NCBI GenBank assembly: GCA_964468125.1
Contig: CAYXVF010000044.1
Span: 1 to 49,339, forward strand
DNA length: 49,339 nt
From: CAYXVF01 sp964468125
GTDB lineage: Bacteria > Myxococcota > XYA12-FULL-58-9 > CAYXVF01
Direction of reading: 5' to 3'
The notes beneath the pieces are model-generated. The model had not been told where the DNA came from and did not search any database. It saw nothing but the letters and a program-made list of their open reading frames with translations. Numbering within the stretch: position 1 is the stretch's first letter; every line of letters begins with the position of its first letter. Position numbers and translations under genes: made by a program. Shown piece after piece: positions 33,984-42,453 of this stretch.

Positions 33984-36215
33984 GTGACTCGCAAACTGCG
34001 CGCATGGTGGAAACAGCTCCGCAACCGCGTCCGCGCGGTCTGGGAGCGGTTTTTCGGCGGTGAGCGCAATGAAGCGCGAGCCGGCCTCGCCGCGCCACCG
34101 CCGGAAGGCGTCCTAGAGCCCGAGCCATCGCAGGTGGCAGAGAAAGAGCCCGTCGCGGAGACGCAGGCCCCGATGGTCGACGCGGAGTACGAAGACGTCC
34201 TTTCGCACGAGTCCCATGAGGAGCCGGCCGAGCTCGGTCATTCTCCGGGCTGGGTTTCGCCGGAATCGGTGGAGCCGGAGACGCCGGAGCCAGAGACGCC
34301 GGAGCAGGAGACAGAAGTTGCGTCGGAGCCTCCGAGGGAGCCGGAGTCGAACACGCGCGGCCAAGAAGAGGAAAGCGTCGCCGCCTACGGCGGGAATGCC
34401 GAGGGGACTCGGACAGACGCCATCGACGAAGCGGACGAACCGGAGGAACAGGAGATCGCCGACGGGCCGTCCGTGCTCGACGAGCAAAGCATGCTGGAGC
34501 TCGAAGCCCTGCTGGTCGGCTCCCCGGCGAACGTCGACGGAGATCCGCCGGAAGAGGGTCGGGACGCGCGATTCATCAAGGAGCTTCGGCGCGGCCGCAC
34601 GGTGAAGCGTCCGCCGCTCAGCCGAGAGCGTCCACAGTCCGCGGGTCCCGAGACTTTGCCCCAAGTGCCAGGCGAAGCCGACGAAGAATCCCCAGGAGCA
34701 GCAGCGGCCGACGCCCCGCCACTCGAGGCGTGGGTGGACCGAGAGCTCGAACGCATCGAAGACGGTGAGGCGGCGACCTCGCCGGTGGAGCCCACCGAAG
34801 AGGCGCCCGAAGCCTTCGCGACGGAAGAGGGCGTCGATCTCGAAGCATGGGAAGGCGCGCTCGCCGATGCCGCGCTGTCTGCCGAGGGGGACGAGACCAC
34901 CGTTGCGGCACAGGACTCGGACGTTGCCGAGCCAGAGACCCTGGACGCCGCACAGCCGTCGGAGAAAGACGACGCGGCGGGTGCGGCGGAGGTTTCGGAC
35001 GCCGTCGAGCCAGAGGGCCCGGACGCCGGGGAGTCGACCGAGCCGGAGGACGCCGCGTTAGCGGCAGAGGCTTCGGACGCCGTCGAGCCGGAGGGCCAGG
35101 AGGGCGTGGAGTCGACTGAGGTCGACGGCGAGCCCGTGGCCGCCGAGCCGTTGGGAGCTGAGGCCGAAGACGCCGCGGTAGTGAGCCTCGAGCGGGAAGA
35201 AGAGGAGGCCGCGGAAGAGATGGCTGCCGCCGCTGCCGCGCTCGTTGAGACCGAGGCTGCGGCGATGGAGGCCGCCCGCCTTGCCACCGCGCCGAAGCAG
35301 ACACGCCGCAGCAAGCGAATGCGGCTCGCCGAGGGCGAGCTGACTGCCTGGCGGCGCCTCGCCGAGTCCGAGCGCAAGCGCCGCGAACGCGCGAGACTGC
35401 AAGAATCGCTCGAGGTCCCGAACGACTACGTGCCCATGGTGGAGAGTCGGGATATTTTGTTTCAGCTTCGCCTCTCGAGCTTCGAGGGGCCGCTGGACCT
35501 GCTCCTGTTCCTGATTCGCCGGCACAAGATCGACGTCTTCGACATTCCGATCGGGTTCATCTGCGCCGAATACCTGCGCTACATCAAGATGATGGAGGAC
35601 CTGAACATCGACGTGGCCAGTGAGTTCTTGTTCATGGCCTCGGAGCTCCTGCACATCAAGTCGAAGATGCTTCTCCCCAAGCCGGCAGAAGTCGAGGACG
35701 ATGACGACATCGACCCCCGCGCGGAGCTGGTCGCGCGCCTTCTCGAGTACCAGAAGTACAAGGATGCCGCCGCGCAACTCCACGAGCTCGCCTGGCTCGG
35801 CCGCGATCGCTTTCCCCGCGCCCCGGAGCGGCTGCCACCGCGCGAAGGGGAGGCGCCGCTCAAAGAGGTCGGCGTTTTTGCCCTCATCGAAGCGTTCAAC
35901 CGGGTTCTCGAGCGTCAAAAACCCGAGGTCCGCCACCAGGTCATGCTCGAGCAGGTGTCGGTGCGTCAACGGATCAAACAGGTGATTCAAATGCTTCTGG
36001 GGCACGAATCGGTTGAATTCGAGGTGCTCCTGGAGGGGCTCACGGAACGGGTCGACGTAGTCGTCTCGTTCCTCGCCTGCCTGGAGATGGCCAAGCGCCA
36101 GCTCCTGCGGCTCTATCTTTCGGAGAACGACACCCTGTATCTGCATCCGCGCTTCGAGGATATCGAAGCGGCCATGAGCCGGCTGGAGGGGCTGGAAGAA
36201 CACGAGTACGCCTGA
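33984..36215 (+). CDS. scpA: segregation and condensation protein A with long acidic N-terminal extension
   Basis: ScpA is the kleisin that closes the Smc ring with ScpB. The ScpA core is only residues 493-743: FQLRLSSFEGPLDLLLFLIR, IDVASEFLFMASELLHIKSKMLLP and the winged-helix end. Before it lies an arm of about 490 residues. It has a basic start (MTRKLRAWWKQLRNRVRAVW), then a very acidic Glu/Pro/Ala region with degenerate repeats (DAVEPEGPDAGEST, DAVEPEGQEGVEST) and a basic helix (RRLAESERKRRERARLQ). The frame is open throughout from GTG 33984. A shorter start near ATG 35437 is possible but lacks a ribosome binding site. Confidence 0.85.
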   Translation: MTRKLRAWWKQLRNRVRAVWERFFGGERNEARAGLAAPPPEGVLEPEPSQVAEKEPVAETQAPMVDAEYEDVLSHESHEEPAELGHSPGWVSPESVEPETPEPETPEQETEVASEPPREPESNTRGQEEESVAAYGGNAEGTRTDAIDEADEPEEQEIADGPSVLDEQSMLELEALLVGSPANVDGDPPEEGRDARFIKELRRGRTVKRPPLSRERPQSAGPETLPQVPGEADEESPGAAAADAPPLEAWVDRELERIEDGEAATSPVEPTEEAPEAFATEEGVDLEAWEGALADAALSAEGDETTVAAQDSDVAEPETLDAAQPSEKDDAAGAAEVSDAVEPEGPDAGESTEPEDAALAAEASDAVEPEGQEGVESTEVDGEPVAAEPLGAEAEDAAVVSLEREEEEAAEEMAAAAAALVETEAAAMEAARLATAPKQTRRSKRMRLAEGELTAWRRLAESERKRRERARLQESLEVPNDYVPMVESRDILFQLRLSSFEGPLDLLLFLIRRHKIDVFDIPIGFICAEYLRYIKMMEDLNIDVASEFLFMASELLHIKSKMLLPKPAEVEDDDDIDPRAELVARLLEYQKYKDAAAQLHELAWLGRDRFPRAPERLPPREGEAPLKEVGVFALIEAFNRVLERQKPEVRHQVMLEQVSVRQRIKQVIQMLLGHESVEFEVLLEGLTERVDVVVSFLACLEMAKRQLLRLYLSENDTLYLHPRFEDIEAAMSRLEGLEEHEYA

Positions 36216-36239
36216 TAGAGCCCCGTCGCGAGACGCGCT

Positions 36240-37016
36240 ATGGACCAAAGCCAGCTCACAAATGCCCTCGAGGGGATCATCTTCGCCGTTGGGGAGCCGA
36301 TCACCCTGAACGAGCTCAAGAAGATCCTCGAACGCGCGTGGCGCGATGACCCCGCCGAGGAGGTTCAGGCACGCTTTGAGTTGCTCAAACCCGCCCTCGC
36401 TGCCCTCAAAGAGCGCTGGGACGCGTACGGCGAAGGGCGGGGCTTTGAGCTCGTCGAGGTAGCCGAAGGGTTCACCTTCCGCAGCAATCCCATCTATTCG
36501 GATTACCTTCGTGCCATGCGCGATGAGCGGCCCGTCCGTCTCTCAAAGGCCGCGCTCGAGACCCTCGCGATTGTCGCCTACCGCCAACCGGCCACGAAGC
36601 CGGAGATCGACCACATTCGGGGCGTCGACTGCGGCGGCACGCTGCGGCTCTTGATCGACCGAAGCTTGGTGCGAATCGTCGGCAAGAAGGAGGAGCCCGG
36701 GCGCCCGCTGCTCTACGGCACGTCGAAGGATTTCCTGAGCTTTTTCAACATTTCCAACCTGAACCAGCTGCCTTCGCTGCGCGAGTATCACGAGCTCAAC
36801 GAGGAATCGAAGGCTGAGCTCGAGGATTTTGACGGCGGCTCGAGTCTCGAGGACCTGAGTCGGTCCGCGAAGCAGCTCCGTCTCGAAGACGAGCCGGCGG
36901 TGCAACAGCTCGATGAGGCGGTGAAGAATCTCGATACGCAAGAGGGCGTGGCGGTCGATGCCTTTTCGAGTCAGGGCATCGAGATCAACCCCGACGACGC
37001 TCCGGAACGCGACTGA
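36240..37016 (+). CDS. scpB: segregation and condensation protein B
   Basis: This 258-residue partner of ScpA and Smc consists of two winged-helix domains: LEGIIFAVGEPITLNELKKI, then LSKAALETLAIVAYRQPATK and IDHIRGVDCGGTLRLLIDR. GRPLLYGTSKDFLSFF is the typical end of the core. The last 70 residues are acidic and not conserved. It starts 24 nt after scpA and overlaps rluB (TGATG), so scpA-scpB-rluB form an operon. Confidence 0.93.
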   Translation: MDQSQLTNALEGIIFAVGEPITLNELKKILERAWRDDPAEEVQARFELLKPALAALKERWDAYGEGRGFELVEVAEGFTFRSNPIYSDYLRAMRDERPVRLSKAALETLAIVAYRQPATKPEIDHIRGVDCGGTLRLLIDRSLVRIVGKKEEPGRPLLYGTSKDFLSFFNISNLNQLPSLREYHELNEESKAELEDFDGGSSLEDLSRSAKQLRLEDEPAVQQLDEAVKNLDTQEGVAVDAFSSQGIEINPDDAPERD

Positions 37017-38071
37017 TGGAACAGCGACTGCAGAAAATCCTCGCGCAGGCCGGGGTCGCGAGCCGACGCGCCGCGGAGAAGCTCATCACCGACGGGCGTG
37101 TGAAGGTAAACGGCGAGGTGGTGAGCGTGCTCGGCGCCAAGGCGGATCCGGACACGGACACGATCGAGGTCGAGGGCTACGGAGCGCTAGCGGCGGAGCC
37201 GATTGTCTACCTGCTGATGAACAAACCGCCGCAGGTGGTGACGACGGTGAGTGACCCGGAGAAACGCCATACGGTGATCGATGTGCTCGATATGTCGCGT
37301 GCGAAGGGAAGGCGCCAGTTCGAGGGCGAGATGCCACGCGTCTACCCGGTGGGGCGCTTGGATTTCGACGCCGAGGGCGCGCTGCTCTTGACGAACGACG
37401 GCGAGCTCACCAACCGGCTTCTCCACCCGAAGAATCACGTTCCCAAGACCTATCTCGTGAAACTGCGCGGGCGACCCGAAGAGAAACAGCTGCAGCGCCT
37501 GCGCAATGGCGTGCGCCTGAAGGAGACGGATGGCTCGTTGTCGCGCCCGACGAAGCCGGCGAATGCGGTCGTGGTGAAGGAGAGCCCCGCGAATACCTGG
37601 GTCGAGCTGACGATCTTCGAGGGACGCCACCACCAGGTAAAGCGCATGTGTGAAGCGATCGGCCACGGCGTGCTCCGGCTGGTGCGGACCGACTTCGCGG
37701 GTGTGCCCTTGGACGACCTGCCCACCGGCGCCTGGCGCTTTTTGACGAAGGCGGAGATCGCGACGCTGCGCGGCTGGCTCGACGGCAAAGCGCTCGCCCT
37801 GAGCCAGGCGGCCGCGCGCCCGAAGGCGCCAAAGGCGAGCAAGGCGGCCAAGCCCACGAAGGCCGCGAAGCCGGCGCGGGCCTCTCGGCCCACCGGTGAG
37901 CGAGCCGCCATGAAGAGCGCAAACACCCCCACGAGAGCCGAGGGCGGGGCCGGCAAGCGTTCGGCCGCGAAACGAAACCCCAAGGTGAGCCGTGCCCCGG
38001 GCACAAAGAAGAAACACAAGAGCGGCCCCAAAAAGGGCAAGGGCACAAAGACGCGCGGCAAGCGCCGCTAG
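37016..38071 (+). CDS. rluB: ribosomal large-subunit pseudouridine synthase RluB-type
   Basis: This enzyme isomerises a uridine in 23S rRNA (RluB acts at 2605 in E. coli). It has 351 residues: an S4 RNA-binding domain (1-60, LQKILAQAGVASRRAAEKLI) and the RsuA-type catalytic domain. The catalytic Asp lies in VGRLDFDAEGALLLTNDG, followed by HHQVKRMCEAIGHGV. Residues about 265-351 are a Lys/Ala/Pro-rich tail typical of an RNA-binding extension. Its start overlaps scpB. The scpB-rluB linkage is common in bacteria. Confidence 0.9.
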   Translation: MEQRLQKILAQAGVASRRAAEKLITDGRVKVNGEVVSVLGAKADPDTDTIEVEGYGALAAEPIVYLLMNKPPQVVTTVSDPEKRHTVIDVLDMSRAKGRRQFEGEMPRVYPVGRLDFDAEGALLLTNDGELTNRLLHPKNHVPKTYLVKLRGRPEEKQLQRLRNGVRLKETDGSLSRPTKPANAVVVKESPANTWVELTIFEGRHHQVKRMCEAIGHGVLRLVRTDFAGVPLDDLPTGAWRFLTKAEIATLRGWLDGKALALSQAAARPKAPKASKAAKPTKAAKPARASRPTGERAAMKSANTPTRAEGGAGKRSAAKRNPKVSRAPGTKKKHKSGPKKGKGTKTRGKRR

Positions 38072-38662
38072 GCTCGATCTCCGGTCCGTGGAGAGAAGGA
38101 ACCTCGCCCTCGATCGATTTTATCTGTCGTTCTGACAGACACGAGATCCAGGCGGTCCTCCTGAAGATCATCAGTCTGCCCGAATATCTTGCACGCTCGA
38201 TCGAGAGCCGATTGAAAGCGGAGCAAGAAGCCGGACGCATGATCTTCGTTTTGGACCGCGAGAAACGCGAAGCCGAACGCCGGCCGATCGAGGCGCAGGG
38301 CATTCGAGATGCGCACACCCTCGAACGGCGCCGGGCCGTAGGGACCGTCATTCGCCGATGTTGAGAAAAAAAGAGCGCGGCCGAGCGCATTCAAACGTGC
38401 TCCGGTCGCGAGCCCACCGTAGACACTGAGGCGCACAGCGCCTCGCACGCAACAATCGCTCATCGTCGGGGGTACCGAGCACCGCCACGAATTGATCGGT
38501 TCCGGCCTGGTCCGCCCAGGCCTCGAGGCCCTGAACCAGGGCGGGCGCGATATCGACGCCGTAGGCGCCACCGGCAGGCCCCACCGCGTCGGCCATCGTC
38601 TCGACGCATCATCGCCCAAGCGCATCGCCTCACGCGCCGAGGAGCACAACGGGGCGAGTGCG
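38072..38662. other. stretch without a confident gene
   Basis: Between rluB and the minus-strand lipoprotein gene there is no convincing complete gene. A minus-strand frame at 38348-38596 has a short piece that looks like the SAM-binding start of a methyltransferase (see that entry). The rest shows nothing I recognise. Confidence 0.5.
38348..38596 (-). pseudogene. possible methyltransferase remnant
   Basis: The first 50 residues (ADAVGPAGGAYGVDIAPALV, then FVAVLGTPDDERLL) look like the segment behind motif I of class I methyltransferases. The glycine-rich motif I itself is cut off by a stop upstream, and the reading turns into arginine-rich nonsense afterwards. It is either a decayed fragment or a coincidence. 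Confidence 0.25.
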
Positions 38663-39361
38663 CTACGGGATGTCCCAGTTCAAAAGTCCCACCGCGTCGA
38701 GGTCAAACCCGGCAGAGGGCGCCGCACCGGATTCGGCGAGATCGGTGATCCGGACGAAGCGCGCCGAGTCGATCCCGACCTCGGCGAGGTCGAAGGCATC
38801 GCCGCCCGCCTCGGACGCGGTCAGCCCCTCGCACGGATCGAACACGAGCGTCGCTCCCCACCCGGCGCAGCCCGGCCAGGGGGGACCTTCGGCCATCGGG
38901 TCGCAGCTCCAGGTGAGCCAACTCTCCCCGTCCTCGCTCACAGAGACTTCGGCGAGCTCGGCGAAGGGCATGCTCGGATCGCCACCGATCCAGAACGCAT
39001 TCTCGAAGACGATAAAGTCGGGACCGGGCCCATCGATGACTCTGCGCGATCCGAAACCCAAGACGATCTGCCCCCCCACTCCGAGACTGACCACGTCGAG
39101 GGATCCCTGCTCGGGTCCCCCGCTCGCGTCTGGCGGGCCCAGCACGACGTCGGGAAGTGCGTCGGCGCCGACACCCGCCCCCTCACCCGGGTCGAAGCTC
39201 TCAAGCGCGCGCGCGTAGGGAAGCATCGAGGTGTCACAGCTCGGTTCGCCGTCGTTCTCGTGGGGATCCCCGTTGCGGTTGTCGCCGGAGTCGGTGGGCT
39301 CCTCGCCGCAGCCCAAGACGGCCGCGGCGACCGCCGCGACCATCCGCGATCGAACGCGCAT
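38663..39361 (-). CDS. lipoprotein of a B12-controlled pair (cell-surface protein)
   Basis: This 232-residue protein has a lipobox (VAAAVLGC, Cys about 18) followed by an Asp/Glu/Asn-rich spacer. The body is beta-rich: ADALPDVVLGPPDASGGPEQ, VDFIVFENAFW-like PGPDFIVFENAFWIGG, VSEDGESWLTW and ARFVRITDLAESG. Similar surface proteins are often found beside TonB-dependent cobalamin receptors. It lies 3 nt after the other lipoprotein gene. Both are downstream of the cobalamin riboswitch, so B12 should repress it. It may bind cobalamin at the outer membrane, but this is inference. Confidence 0.75.
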   Translation of the reverse strand: MRVRSRMVAAVAAAVLGCGEEPTDSGDNRNGDPHENDGEPSCDTSMLPYARALESFDPGEGAGVGADALPDVVLGPPDASGGPEQGSLDVVSLGVGGQIVLGFGSRRVIDGPGPDFIVFENAFWIGGDPSMPFAELAEVSVSEDGESWLTWSCDPMAEGPPWPGCAGWGATLVFDPCEGLTASEAGGDAFDLAEVGIDSARFVRITDLAESGAAPSAGFDLDAVGLLNWDIP

Positions 39362-39364
39362 CCG

Positions 39365-39802
39365 TCAGCTTCCGGACGCTTCGGTGAACAAGGTCCACGC
39401 GAAGGCGCCGCATCCGGAGTTGGCGGGATCGCTGTCGTCCGCCGTAGCGGTCGAGCTCTCCGCTTCTGCGGTCGTGCTCAAGCCGAAGTCGACGAAGCAT
39501 ACATAGAACTCACCGTCGGCCGGCTCGGTCCAGACGATCCGATTGAACGTGTCGGGACTGAACTCGTCGTCGCTCGGGTTCTGGGCGATCACGATGTTCT
39601 CGTCGTTGTCGTAGCTGTCGATGCGCAGTGCACCCCACGACTCCGCGGTGATCTCGGTCGTGCCACCGAAGTTGTCGTCCCACACCCCGATCACCTCGAG
39701 CGGCGGGTTGTCCTCCTCGTCGTCGCCGCACGCCGCGAGAACGGTCGCAAAGACACATCCGAGAACGAAAAACTTGAGAGAATTCACTTGAAGAAGCCCC
39801 AC
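39365..39802 (-). CDS. small B12-controlled lipoprotein
   Basis: This 145-residue protein starts at GTG 39802, with AGGAGG (39808-39813) exactly 5 nt upstream on the minus strand. A second GTG at 39787 lacks such a site. It has a signal with lipobox TVLAAC, an acidic spacer (GDDEEDNP) and a compact domain (VIGVWDDNFGGTTEITAESW, FNRIVWTEPADGEFYVCFVD, DPANSGCGAFAWTLF) with two conserved-looking Cys. I do not know a function for this family. It is the first gene behind the cobalamin riboswitch and is followed by the larger lipoprotein gene. Confidence 0.8.
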   Translation of the reverse strand: MGLLQVNSLKFFVLGCVFATVLAACGDDEEDNPPLEVIGVWDDNFGGTTEITAESWGALRIDSYDNDENIVIAQNPSDDEFSPDTFNRIVWTEPADGEFYVCFVDFGLSTTAEAESSTATADDSDPANSGCGAFAWTLFTEASGS

Positions 39803-39824
39803 CGGATCCTCCTGTTGGGGCCTC
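39793..39824 (-). promoter_or_regulatory. ribosome-binding-site hairpin, riboswitch expression platform
   Basis: On the minus strand GAGGCCCC (complement of 39817-39824) pairs with GGGGCTTC (complement of 39793-39800), 8 bp with one G-T. The 16-nt loop contains AGGAGG, and the start GTG lies at the edge of the 3' arm. In this fold the ribosome binding site is masked. It lies 65 nt after the riboswitch core, so control of translation start is the likely mechanism. Confidence 0.6.
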
Positions 39825-39889
39825 GACGAGCTGACGACTCGAGCGCAGCGCACCCGTCCGCCCCCTCCCCGAGGCTTCTGGTTATGGTT

Positions 39890-40040
39890 CCGCTGGCGGG
39901 CCAATATCCTGGCTCCCGGGTCCTCCTCCCTCGACCCCTTCCCAGAGCGCGTGGCTCCAGTGGGTTGCATCGAGATCGTCGCCGGTTACAGTTGCGGGGG
40001 CAGCACCGGTTTTACACCGGTTTCCTGTCCGCGCCAGCGG
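39890..40040 (-). promoter_or_regulatory. cobalamin riboswitch
   Basis: Reading the minus strand from 40040: CCGCTGGCG (complement of 40032-40040) pairs perfectly with CGCCAGCGG (complement of 39890-39898), forming P1. Inside it, in the right order, are GGAAACCGGTG, CCGGTGCTGCCCCCGCAAC, CAACTGTAACC, CCACTGGAGCCAC, GGGAAGGGG and the B12 box AGCCAGGATATTGGCC (complement of 39899-39914). These are the conserved blocks of the adenosylcobalamin-type riboswitch. It lies 88 nt before the small lipoprotein start. Confidence 0.93.
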
Positions 40041-40089
40041 CTGGACGTCTAGCAAGCTCTTCTCTGCTCAGCAAGCACAAAGCGCGCGC

Positions 40090-40169
40090 GGCTCAGCGCC
40101 CACGGCAACTCTTAGTGTCGTAGTCGGCAATCGACGATTCATCGACCGGTGTGCGGTGGGCGCTGAGCC
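40090..40169. repeat. 14-bp perfect inverted repeat
   Basis: GGCTCAGCGCCCAC (40090-40103) is the exact reverse complement of GTGGGCGCTGAGCC (40156-40169), with 52 nt between. The interior holds a smaller stem GTCG-GCAAT-CGAC. It could be a MITE-like remnant, a structured RNA or a regulator site upstream of the riboswitch transcript. Confidence 0.7.
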
Positions 40170-40262
40170 GTTCCCGCGGCAGCTCCCCTTGCTCGACCGC
40201 CTGGCGCACTGCGCAGCCAGGCTCTTAAAAGGTGCTAGCAGTTACGAAACTTGCAGTAGGCG

Positions 40263-40325
40263 GCTAATGATACGATGGCATCCAACGGCATCGTCCACGT
40301 GATCGACCGCGTCCTGCTTCCGTCC
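40263..40325 (+). pseudogene. fasciclin-domain C-terminal remnant
   Basis: This plus-strand frame reads ANDTMASNGIVHVIDRVLLP, the conserved last strand-helix of fasciclin (FAS1) adhesion domains (usual form: DI-ASNGVIHVID-VLLP). A TAG stops the frame just upstream at 40257-40259, and nothing fasciclin-like follows. It is a decayed tail of a lost gene. Confidence 0.6.
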
Positions 40326-40461
40326 ACGAAGACGCGTCGCAGAGCCGTACGGGAGATGGGAACCGAGTGGCTGCGTCGTCCGTTCGAGCTGCTCGCAAGG
40401 ATGAGCTCCGGTGCGCCTCTTCCGGCGGGAGGGGCGCACTCACCTCCATCGTGGGGTCTCG

Positions 40462-42453
40462 TCACAAGGCGAGTGAGAGTCCCGCGCGGAACCAGCGGCC
40501 GGGGTCCGGGAGTCCGATCTGCGGGACAACTTCGCTGTCGAAGAGGTTGTCCACGCGGACGTGTGCGCTGAGCTCGAGGGCGTCGAATGCGGTCAAGCGA
40601 TAGGCGATGCGGGCGTTCGTGATGAAGGAGTCCGGAAGGCGAACGAAGCCGGTGCTCGTCAGCGAGTAGGCCTCCGCGCGCGCAAAGCCTTCTAAGGTGA
40701 GCTCCGGTCCACTCCCCGCGTGTCCGAGCACGAGCTCGACGAATCCCTGAAGCTCGGGGCGCTCGGCGAGGCGCGTACTCGTGCCGTCGACGTCTGTGGC
40801 GCGCACGTCGCTCGCGACGACATGACCGCCGAGGACGAGCCAATCGAGAAGGGTCGCTCGCCCGACCAGCTCGGCACCGATCACCTGGCTCGAGCCGAGG
40901 TTGACGCGGCGCCTGCGTGGGAGGCCTTCCACATCGACGATCTCCTGCGCGAGGGTGTCATCGGTCCAACGGGCGAAGCCGATGAGCTCCAGGGCCCAGC
41001 GCCGGTCCTCGAGGCCCGCACCGAGCTCGACCGTGTGGTTGCGCTCGGCTTCGAGTTCGGGGTTCAGAACGAAGCGGTCGAGGGCGGTGCCGTAGAGCTC
41101 GCGCATCGTCGGGAGCCGCGCCCGGGAGCCGAGCGCCAAACGGAGGAAAGCACCCTCGAGCGGCTCCCAGCGGACCCCGCCGGAGGCGTTCCAAGCGCGC
41201 AGCGCACCGCCCGATTCACGGCCTCCGGTGTCCTGGGGCGAGAGACCATCGAGTCCGACGCCGACGCGGGTCATGAATGGGCCACGTGCGAAGCTGTGAT
41301 CGAGCCCCGCGCTCCAAAGACCACTGCTGAAGCGCTCTGTCTCTGCATCGTCGATCTGTTGACGGTGGAGGGCGAGACTTCCGAGAAAAGACGTGGCGAC
41401 GCGATGGTCGCCGAAGTCCTGCTCCAGGCGCAGAGTCGACCCGACGCTCCGGTTTCGGTCGCGCTGGGTTTCCAAGAGCTGTTCAAAGGCGTCGCTCGCG
41501 TAGCTGTCGATGTCTTGGGTGAAGAGCTGGACCCAGGGGGTTGCCGACAGGGTCAGGCTGGGCAGCAGGGGTCCCTTTGCGGACGCGATGAGCATCGTCA
41601 GAGACGAGTCGGGGTAGCGCCAGTAGCGCGTTTCGCCATCCGCGGGGTCGAGGTGGCCCTCCGGTGCGACGCCGAGGCGTGAGCGGCCATAGAGCGTCGT
41701 CATCGAAAGCTCGAAGTCACCCAGGCGACCACCGATGCGACCCAGGGCGCTCGTTCGACCCCGGTCCGTGTTCGTGCGCAGCTCGCCGCTTTGAGAAAAA
41801 GGAAGGGTGGCGTCGGTCGCCAAGGGCTGGCCGTCGTAGGCCATGCGCTCCGCACCGAGCAACGCACCCCAGTCATCGAAGCTCGCCGCAGCGCGTCCTT
41901 CGAGTCGGTAGAGACCCGCGCTTCCTCCCTCGACACGTGCGACCTGCCGAGCGGGTGCCCGTGGTGCGGGGGTATCGAGAAAGAGCGCTCCGCCGGAGAC
42001 GTTCGGACCGTAGCGGTTGGACAGGGGACCGCGGGCGACCTCGATCCGGTCGAGGACCGCACCGGGGATCAGATTCAAGTCGAGGCGGTAGTCCCACGGG
42101 ACGTTGAGTGGCGCGCCATCGAGAAATACCCCGACTTGCCGCTCCCCGGCGTTGCGTAGATAGACCAGCGTTTCGCCGCGGGAGTTCGTTTGCACCAGCG
42201 CCGCGGGAGCGCGCCGGAGCACGTCGGCTGCACTGCGCGCGTCCGTGCGCTCGATCCGTTCGGAGGACAGGCCGCTCCAGCTCTCCGTGCCGACAAACGC
42301 ACCGAAGCGCTCGCCGAGGATGGAAAACGTTTCGGCCTCTTCCTCAGCGCGCTCGGTCTCGGCGCCGGTCGCGGCCGCGGGATCTTCCGCCGCCGCGATG
42401 GAACAGAGGAGTGCGACTCCGGTGAATCCGAGGCACCGTAGCAGCTGTGGCAT
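40462..42453 (-). CDS. TonB-dependent outer-membrane receptor
   Basis: This 663-residue receptor has a signal peptide (LLRCLGFTGVALLCSIAAAE), a plug domain (about 60-180: RSAADVLRRAPAALVQ, VGVFLDGAPLNVPWDYRLDL, IEVARGPLSNRYGPNVSGG) and a beta-barrel to the C-terminal SLAL. It imports a substrate with TonB energy. The size and the nearby riboswitch lipoproteins suggest cobalamin (BtuB-like), but a siderophore or other ligand is possible. ATG 42453 overlaps the stop of the upstream gene by one base, so translation is coupled. It is upstream of the riboswitch and not obviously under it. Confidence 0.85.
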   Translation of the reverse strand: MPQLLRCLGFTGVALLCSIAAAEDPAAATGAETERAEEEAETFSILGERFGAFVGTESWSGLSSERIERTDARSAADVLRRAPAALVQTNSRGETLVYLRNAGERQVGVFLDGAPLNVPWDYRLDLNLIPGAVLDRIEVARGPLSNRYGPNVSGGALFLDTPAPRAPARQVARVEGGSAGLYRLEGRAAASFDDWGALLGAERMAYDGQPLATDATLPFSQSGELRTNTDRGRTSALGRIGGRLGDFELSMTTLYGRSRLGVAPEGHLDPADGETRYWRYPDSSLTMLIASAKGPLLPSLTLSATPWVQLFTQDIDSYASDAFEQLLETQRDRNRSVGSTLRLEQDFGDHRVATSFLGSLALHRQQIDDAETERFSSGLWSAGLDHSFARGPFMTRVGVGLDGLSPQDTGGRESGGALRAWNASGGVRWEPLEGAFLRLALGSRARLPTMRELYGTALDRFVLNPELEAERNHTVELGAGLEDRRWALELIGFARWTDDTLAQEIVDVEGLPRRRRVNLGSSQVIGAELVGRATLLDWLVLGGHVVASDVRATDVDGTSTRLAERPELQGFVELVLGHAGSGPELTLEGFARAEAYSLTSTGFVRLPDSFITNARIAYRLTAFDALELSAHVRVDNLFDSEVVPQIGLPDPGRWFRAGLSLAL

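Larger units (their letters stand above)
40041..40461. other. intergenic region with inverted repeat and fasciclin fragment
   Basis: Between the riboswitch and the end of the TonB receptor gene there is no complete gene. It holds a 14-bp inverted repeat (40090-40169), a small hairpin CCTGGC/GCCAGG (40200-40221) and a plus-strand fragment of a fasciclin domain (40263-40325). The riboswitch promoter must lie here on the minus strand. Confidence 0.6.

Noticed and set aside
38492..40123. Plus-strand open frame across the lipoprotein genes and the riboswitch
   Set aside because: It runs through two genes with lipoprotein signals and a riboswitch on the other strand and has no recognisable domain.
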